From assembly GCA_041648175.1 (NCBI GenBank), contig JBAZPO010000049.1, positions 1 to 5,079 of the forward strand: a DNA stretch of 5,079 bases, in the 5' to 3' direction. Shown piece after piece: positions 1 to 3,212 of this stretch. This stretch comes from Desulfobaccales bacterium (GTDB taxonomy: Bacteria > Desulfobacterota > Desulfobaccia > Desulfobaccales > 0-14-0-80-60-11). Both the position numbers and the translations under genes were made by a program. Positions within the stretch are counted from its first letter, which is position 1; each line of letters opens with the position of its first letter. The notes under the pieces are model-generated. The model was not told the origin of the DNA, did no database searches, and saw nothing but the letters and a program-made list of their open reading frames with translations.

Positions 1-108
1 AACGGCCACCGAGTGAGGAAGCAGCCCAGATTTTTCCGAGAATTTGCCCGTCATAAGGGTACCGAAATCGTCCTCAAAGAGGAGACGCAGCTTAATGGCA
101 ATGTTTTT
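1..108. other. Left-edge stretch, coding status unresolved
   Basis: This is the DNA beyond the stop codon of the cyclase gene. Two frames are open across it. On the plus strand, frame 1 is open for 40 codons from the window edge to a TAA at 121-123, ending in FSTAC, and would overlap the cyclase end convergently. On the minus strand, the cyclase frame stays open for 36 codons after its TGA and contains LFEDDFGTLMTGKFSEK. I recognise neither translation. A small hairpin (TCCTC, AAA loop, GAGGA) sits at 71-83 but has no T-tract on either strand, so it is not a convincing terminator. This could be the tail of a plus-strand gene, a relic of the cyclase, or part of an inserted element. Confidence 0.25.
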
Positions 109-972
109 TCAACAGCCTGCTAAAGCATAAGTGTCTTCTGAGATTAGAAACTGTGTGCCGGCTTTCTTGTTTGCTGCCTCAATGCGGCTGGCAAGATTGA
201 CGGCATCACCGATGACTGTCATCTTCTTGTTGCCTAAAGCCCCCAGCGTGCCCGCTACGACTTGTCCGTAATGCAGACCGATGCGAATCTGGAAACTCCT
301 TTGATACCATGCTTGCAGGTATGGCCCCAGGCTCTGGACCGCCGCTAACATTTCTAATCCTGCCTCAACTGCATGTAAGGCTCCTTCGGTTGGCTTATCG
401 GCCTCAAAGAGAGCCATAAACCCATCCCCCATATAGGTATCAATGTGCCCGCCATGACGGCCAATCACCTCTCCCACCCGGTGGAAATAGCGATTCAGGA
501 CGTGGATCACATCATAGGGAAGCAAGGCCTCAGCGAAGGAGGTAAAGCCGATGATATCGGCAAAAAGGATGAGGATATGTTTCTCGACTCCGGCTGAGCC
601 GGGCTCCACCCCTTTGACAAAGAGGCTGCTCAACTCTAGATCTTCATCATCCAGCACCAGCCGCCGGAGTTTTACTCTGCCATTAACGCTAGTCTGGCAA
701 GCGAGCCGGACCTCGGGGGCAAATTGCAACAGTGCCGCGATGGCCTGTTCTTTGGGGTTGCGAGGCGCACAATGCTCAAGGCCCTCCAAGATGATGACCC
801 GGCAAGTCGAGCAACGCCCATTTCCGCCGCAGATATGGGCCAGGGCAATGCCGGCTCGCACCGCGGCCTGGAGAATGGTTTCACCCTCCGAAAGCTCGAT
901 TTCCTTTCCATCAGGAAGATACCAGATTTGGGACATATCAAGAGAATCGGCCTTTTCGTACGATTTTGCCAC
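109..972 (-). CDS. Ferredoxin-class III adenylate/guanylate cyclase fusion, probably C-terminally truncated
   Basis: Predicted cytoplasmic nucleotide cyclase (ATP or GTP to a 3',5'-cyclic nucleotide plus pyrophosphate) joined to a [2Fe-2S] ferredoxin domain. Residues 16-105 are the ferredoxin: Cys48, Cys54, Cys57 and Cys92 give the CX5CX2C...C spacing of adrenodoxin-type domains. The cyclase domain starts near 132. It has both metal-binding aspartates (Asp139 in FADIIGFTS, Asp183 in MGDGFMALF) and the transition-state Asn259 and Arg263 in GDAVNLASR. Thr252 fits class IIIb enzymes, but the usual base-selecting lysine is Thr179. The protein stops at TYALAGC, right after the conserved ISEDTY stretch, so about 30-40 residues of the usual fold are missing. 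The GTG start has no clear Shine-Dalgarno sequence. The ATG at codon 13 (934-936), just before the ferredoxin domain, is a reasonable alternative. It follows the DUF1622 gene by 36 bases and probably shares its transcript. Redox control of activity is inferred from the domain pairing. Confidence 0.9.
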   Translation of the reverse strand: MAKSYEKADSLDMSQIWYLPDGKEIELSEGETILQAAVRAGIALAHICGGNGRCSTCRVIILEGLEHCAPRNPKEQAIAALLQFAPEVRLACQTSVNGRVKLRRLVLDDEDLELSSLFVKGVEPGSAGVEKHILILFADIIGFTSFAEALLPYDVIHVLNRYFHRVGEVIGRHGGHIDTYMGDGFMALFEADKPTEGALHAVEAGLEMLAAVQSLGPYLQAWYQRSFQIRIGLHYGQVVAGTLGALGNKKMTVIGDAVNLASRIEAANKKAGTQFLISEDTYALAGC

Positions 973-1008
973 CAGGTTTGCAGCAGGAGAATCCTATCGT
1001 TGATTTTT

Positions 1009-1398
1009 TTATTTGGACTTTCTCTCAACCGCGTCTTTTTGCCAGGGCCAGCGTCCGGTGATCTCCAGTTCAAGAGCAAAGCTCAGAAATGTGCGGATCA
1101 CGACCAAAAGACCCAACACACCTAAGTCCTGAAAATTTGGGCCAACCGCCACCGTGCCGACAATATCGGAAGCAATGAGAAATTCCAAACCCAGCAGTAT
1201 TGCCTTGCCAAAATCGCTGCGAAATCTTCGATAATTTTCTTCGATGGGCCCCTCTTTAATTACACGTTGGAGAAAGGTTATGATTGTTATTATCGCACCT
1301 AGCACGATGATACCAATCGCAATAAATTCGATGCCGATAGCGACCCATTGAATAAATTTATCGAAGCCTTCGAAACCTTTGATTGATCCTACCATCAT
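1009..1398 (-). CDS. DUF1622 family small integral membrane protein
   Basis: A 129-residue membrane protein of unknown function. It has about three hydrophobic segments: residues 17-43, 65-86 and 92-110. Between the first two is a charged loop (about 44-63, including EGPIEENYRRFR). The family signature is clear: GKAILLGLEFLIASDIVGTV followed by IRTFLSFALELEITGRWPWQ, then a short lysine-rich tail. The length is normal for the family and the gene looks intact. The start is well supported: AAGGGA lies 5 bases before the first ATG (1396-1398) and 8 before a second, immediately following ATG. A good promoter lies about 110-135 bases upstream. The cyclase gene follows after only 36 bases, suggesting co-transcription and possibly a membrane partner for the cyclase, though no biochemical role is known to me and none should be assumed. 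Confidence 0.9.
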   Translation of the reverse strand: MMVGSIKGFEGFDKFIQWVAIGIEFIAIGIIVLGAIITIITFLQRVIKEGPIEENYRRFRSDFGKAILLGLEFLIASDIVGTVAVGPNFQDLGVLGLLVVIRTFLSFALELEITGRWPWQKDAVERKSK

Positions 1399-1400
1399 TA

Positions 1401-1406
1401 AGTTCC
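1401..1406 (-). promoter_or_regulatory. Ribosome binding site of the DUF1622 gene
   Basis: On the minus strand this reads AGGGAA within GAAGGGAACTTAATG, five bases or so before the first of two adjacent ATG codons. It is the only clear Shine-Dalgarno sequence among the three minus-strand genes whose starts lie in the window, and it fixes the DUF1622 start. Confidence 0.7.
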
Positions 1407-1424
1407 CTTCAAATCTGATTCTCC

Positions 1425-1449
1425 CATGTTCCTCTTCTCATAGAACATG
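1425..1449 (-). promoter_or_regulatory. Inverted repeat in the DUF1622 leader
   Basis: Perfect 7-base arms CATGTTC (1425-1431) and GAACATG (1443-1449) flank an 11-base loop. The repeat lies 27-51 bases upstream of the DUF1622 start, inside the predicted leader and just before the ribosome binding site. It could be an mRNA hairpin that tunes translation or a dimeric repressor site. It is too short to tell from one copy. Confidence 0.35.
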
Positions 1450-1481
1450 AATGGAATTTTTGCAACTCAAAATGAATATCT

Positions 1482-1506
1482 GGCCTCCATATGGAAAAGG
1501 GAGGCC
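1482..1506 (-). promoter_or_regulatory. Operator-like inverted repeat over the predicted transcription start
   Basis: Perfect 7-base arms GGCCTCC (1482-1488) and GGAGGCC (1500-1506) are separated by 11 bases. A second palindrome, TCCATATGGA (1486-1495), is nested in it. The repeat begins at the last base of the proposed -10 box and covers the expected start point near 1499, which is a typical position for a repressor operator. It is not followed by a T-tract on the minus strand, so it is unlikely to be the terminator of the HD-GYP gene. Confidence 0.45.
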
Positions 1507-1533
1507 TTATGCCGGGGGAACTCTTTTTGTCAA
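1506..1533 (-). promoter_or_regulatory. Sigma70-type promoter for DUF1622-cyclase
   Basis: On the minus strand a perfect -35 box TTGACA (1528-1533) is followed after 16 bases by CATAAG (1506-1511), matching TATAAT at four of six positions. The predicted start is near 1499, giving a leader of about 100 bases before the DUF1622 ATG. It would let DUF1622 and the cyclase be expressed independently of the HD-GYP gene upstream. Confidence 0.6.
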
Positions 1534-1651
1534 GGATTAAAGTAAGGTAAAGACGCAGGAGAAGGGTAGGTAATCTTCATGGCGAAAATAGAAGATATGA
1601 TCAGGAGATGAGAAGTTTTTGGCCTCGTAATAAGCTATTCTCAACGGCGAA

Positions 1652-2704
1652 TTAATCTGTGATCAGGAAGGATATAAAACTCTTCAAGGTTAGAGGGTCA
1701 TAAATCGGTCCTCGGGAGCCGCGCAATTCCTGGAGGATCTTTACGGCCTCGAAAGGCTTGTAAGCATTACGGTAAGGCCGGACGACAGTGAGGCTTTCGT
1801 AGCTGTCCAAGAGGCGAAAGATGCGGGTCCAGCCGTGCTGCCGGTTCAGGGGCAAACCCAGAGGATAGCCGGAACCGTCGGCATTTTCATGATGCTCCAG
1901 AGTAAGACGCAACACCTCGTTGGGCACATAAGCCAGAGAAGACCCTTTGCTCAAAAGACGGTGTCCCAAAGCGGAGTGTTGATTTATTTCCGTTCTTTCT
2001 CCAGGGGTCAACGGCCCCTCTTTTAAATAGATTTCCTGGGGGATGCGGGTCATGCCGATGTCGTGCAAAAGGCCGGCAAGACCTAAGTCCCGGCTCTCCT
2101 TGCCGGATTTCTTCAAGAAGAGCATAAAGGCCGTCCCTAGAAGACAGAGGTTGATTGAATGGTTGTAGAGACTATAGTCATGATAAAGAACTTTCCACAC
2201 TAATTTAAGGGAGGTGGGGTCTTGCTGTAAACTTTCGATTAGATCTTCCACCAAAGCTTGTGCCTTTTTCACGGCCAGTCCGAGGCGAGGTGATTGGAAG
2301 GCCCGGCGAATGCTGAGGTTCAACTGTTCGGAGAAAACGCCCAGTAATTCCGGGGAGACCTTGGTGCTCTCATGTTTCAGCAACTGCATATAATTATTGA
2401 GATAGGCAACCACTTTTTCCAAATCCTCATTGAGGAAATAGAGGCGGTCTATGCCCTTTTTGGTCAGAAGGTCCAGCCACTGGCGTTCCCATGCCTCTCC
2501 CTCCTTGGCTAAAAGGGGATAGGCAAATTCCTTGGACCCCTTTTGCGCCACCTTCAGGTAGAGATTAAAGGTGAGCCGCTCCTTCATAATCAACGAGGAT
2601 AGGTAGATGGGGGTGTAAGGGGACGACCCGGCTTCGCCCCCGGGCCGGTGTAAGACCCTGGTCTCTGAAGATAAGAGCTTTTCCCGAAATGAGTCTTTAT
2701 CCAT
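1652..2704 (-). CDS. HD-GYP domain protein, probable cyclic-di-GMP phosphodiesterase
   Basis: Predicted cytoplasmic phosphodiesterase that hydrolyses cyclic-di-GMP. It has 350 residues and no signal peptide or membrane segment. Residues 43-105 (LTFNLYLKVAQKG to YLNNY) form a conserved-looking N-terminal region; I do not recognise it as a REC, GAF or PAS sensor. The HD-GYP domain spans about 165-345. The metal-ligand set appears complete: His182, the HD pair His214-Asp215, His243, the HH pair His271-His272 and Asp300. The GYP motif is intact at 279-281 in HHENADGSGYP, and VRPYR follows at 308-312. One departure: the lysine usual after HDIG is Met218, a variant that does not remove a metal ligand. 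The start is uncertain. The ATG at 2702-2704 lacks a Shine-Dalgarno sequence, and Met40, just before the conserved region, is an alternative. No clear terminator follows. Confidence 0.92.
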   Translation of the reverse strand: MDKDSFREKLLSSETRVLHRPGGEAGSSPYTPIYLSSLIMKERLTFNLYLKVAQKGSKEFAYPLLAKEGEAWERQWLDLLTKKGIDRLYFLNEDLEKVVAYLNNYMQLLKHESTKVSPELLGVFSEQLNLSIRRAFQSPRLGLAVKKAQALVEDLIESLQQDPTSLKLVWKVLYHDYSLYNHSINLCLLGTAFMLFLKKSGKESRDLGLAGLLHDIGMTRIPQEIYLKEGPLTPGERTEINQHSALGHRLLSKGSSLAYVPNEVLRLTLEHHENADGSGYPLGLPLNRQHGWTRIFRLLDSYESLTVVRPYRNAYKPFEAVKILQELRGSRGPIYDPLTLKSFISFLITD

Positions 2705-2719
2705 AGCGATTTAACAGAT

Positions 2720-2750
2720 AGTATGTGGCGGTCGTGCCTATCGGTGTCAA
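2720..2750 (-). promoter_or_regulatory. Possible proximal promoter of the HD-GYP gene
   Basis: A perfect TTGACA (2745-2750) is followed by CATACT (2720-2725), four of six matches to the -10 consensus. The 19-base spacer is longer than ideal. Transcription would start close to the ATG at 2704, giving almost no leader, which would agree with the lack of a Shine-Dalgarno sequence there. Confidence 0.3.
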
Positions 2751-2784
2751 AAGCCGTTTTTGGAGATCTCTCCCCCCGAGTTTA

Positions 2785-2814
2785 ACCCCGGAAAGTTTCC
2801 TTTATTACCCCGGA
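2785..2814. repeat. Paired ACCCCGGA repeats with a GGAAA-G-TTTCC palindrome
   Basis: ACCCCGGA occurs at 2785-2792 and again at 2807-2814, start points 22 bases apart, about two helical turns. Between and overlapping them is the palindrome GGAAAGTTTCC (2790-2800). The arrangement lies between the two possible HD-GYP promoters, where a regulator might bind. The elements are short, so chance is possible. Confidence 0.3.
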
Positions 2815-2833
2815 TTTGTTTCGGAGCAACGAT

Positions 2834-2862
2834 GATTTACTAAATTTAATGTAACATGTCAA
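2834..2862 (-). promoter_or_regulatory. Possible distal promoter of the HD-GYP gene
   Basis: A perfect TTGACA (2857-2862) is followed after 17 bases by TAAATC (2834-2839), only three of six matches to the -10 consensus, in an AT-rich stretch. The spacing is ideal and the -35 box is exact, but the -10 is weak. It would give a leader of roughly 120 bases. Confidence 0.35.
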
Positions 2863-2886
2863 ACGTCCAGCTGGGTATAGTTATTT

Positions 2887-2919
2887 TTTCGGAGAGGTTG
2901 CCATGCTTGCCTCTCGAAA
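2887..2919. repeat. Hairpin overlapping the ribosome binding site of a possible small ORF
   Basis: TTTC plus GAGAGG (2887-2890, 2892-2897) pairs with CCTCTC plus GAAA (2910-2919), ten base pairs with one bulged G and a 12-base loop. The T-tract lies on the wrong side for a plus-strand terminator, and on the minus strand the stem is followed by A residues, so it is not an intrinsic terminator in either direction. It would sequester the GGAGAGG upstream of the ATG at 2903. Confidence 0.4.
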
Positions 2920-2992
2920 CCAGGATATCTTTCAGTGGACCAGCGCTTGGTGTGGCCACCGGCAAGCCGGCTTAAAAAGGGATGGCCAATAG
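2903..2992 (+). CDS. Possible 29-residue small ORF, unrecognised
   Basis: Reading from ATG 2903 to TAG 2990-2992, the peptide begins MLASRNQDIFQWTSAW and ends GLKRDGQ. It is not hydrophobic and I do not recognise it. What supports it is the context: GGAGAGG (2891-2897) lies five bases before the ATG, and TATAGT (2876-2881) upstream resembles a -10 box, though no good -35 box accompanies it. The ribosome binding site can be masked by a hairpin with codons 3-5. An ORF of 29 codons arises easily by chance, so this is a candidate only. Confidence 0.22.
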   Translation: MLASRNQDIFQWTSAWCGHRQAGLKRDGQ

Positions 2993-3000
2993 CGATTATG

Positions 3001-3020
3001 GTGCGTAGGATGCACCCTAC
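3001..3020. repeat. Short hairpin resembling a dispersed intergenic repeat
   Basis: GTAGG (3005-3009) and CCTAC (3016-3020) flank a six-base loop, preceded by GTGC. I recall similar GTAGGGTGCA-type strings scattered through intergenic DNA of many bacteria, but cannot confirm copies here. A T-tract follows on the plus strand (3027-3033), eight bases away and with no gene to terminate. Confidence 0.35.
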
Positions 3021-3062
3021 AAATACTTTTTTTACGTCTTAGCGCCTTGGCGGGAGGCAAAT

Positions 3063-3075
3063 CTTTTCAAAACAG
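3063..3075. repeat. 13-base direct repeat, left copy
   Basis: CTTTTCAAAACAG here is repeated exactly at 3198-3210. The two copies bracket the GC-rich compound palindrome, as target-site duplications would flank a small inserted element. Confidence 0.5.
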
Positions 3076-3118
3076 TCGTTCATGAGCCCTTGTCTCACCC
3101 ATAAATTATGAAAAGGCT

Positions 3119-3177
3119 GGTGGGGCGGGCCTCCGTGCCCGCCATGGCCGCAGGCGGCCAGAGACGGCCGCCCCACC
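3119..3177. repeat. Compound GC-rich palindrome (REP/BIME-like)
   Basis: The outer arms GGTGGGGCGG (3119-3128) and CCGCCCCACC (3168-3177) are perfectly complementary. Inside, two local hairpins can form instead, each with 7-base arms and a six-base loop: GGCGGGC/GCCCGCC (3124-3130, 3137-3143) and GGCGGCC/GGCCGCC (3153-3159, 3166-3172). A third short one (GGCCGC/GCGGCC, 3146-3159) competes. The unit starts about 35 bases after the glucosidase stop codon, where REP-type elements commonly sit and may protect or terminate the transcript. Toward the HD-GYP gene it is followed by CCTTTTC, a poor T-tract. Confidence 0.65.
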
Positions 3178-3197
3178 CAATTACCGCGTTTTATTAA

Positions 3198-3210
3198 CTT
3201 TTCAAAACAG
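3198..3210. repeat. 13-base direct repeat, right copy
   Basis: Exact second copy of CTTTTCAAAACAG (first at 3063-3075), starting 135 bases from the first. It ends two bases from the glucosidase stop codon (TGA, 3213-3215 on the minus strand). Confidence 0.5.
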
Positions 3211-3212
3211 CA

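Larger units (their letters stand above)
2705..3212. other. 508-base intergenic gap between the glucosidase and HD-GYP genes
   Basis: No conserved protein-coding gene is visible. The right part (about 2994-3210) is a patchwork of repeat-like fragments: a short hairpin, a stretch resembling a dispersed repeat, a compound GC-rich palindrome and a pair of 13-base direct repeats. The left part (2705-2900) is AT-richer and holds two TTGACA boxes reading toward the HD-GYP gene. A possible small plus-strand ORF lies at 2903-2992. I see no tRNA or recognisable riboswitch. Confidence 0.7.

Noticed and set aside
109..111. TGA as a selenocysteine codon extending the cyclase
   Set aside because: The translation beyond does not resemble the cyclase C-terminus, and the nearby hairpin (71-83) is too small and too far from the TGA to be a bacterial SECIS.
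551..1125. Plus-strand ORFs at 551-1003 and 724-1125 and a minus-strand ORF at 672-1079
   Set aside because: They lie opposite or out of frame with the ferredoxin-cyclase and DUF1622 genes, whose translations carry clear family motifs. The alternatives are low-complexity, Ser/Arg-rich and match nothing I recognise.
1482..1506. Rho-independent terminator of the HD-GYP gene
   Set aside because: The stem is not followed by a T-tract on the minus strand and it lies just downstream of a good promoter, so an operator role fits better.
2716..2740. Sigma54 promoter suggested by GGCACG on the minus strand before the HD-GYP gene
   Set aside because: The required GC-containing -12 element (TTGC) is absent at the right spacing.
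2705..3212. Cyclic-di-GMP riboswitch, tRNA or CRISPR array in the large gap
   Set aside because: No GEMM-like conserved core, cloverleaf or regularly spaced repeats could be found by eye. The only exact longer repeat is a single 13-base pair.
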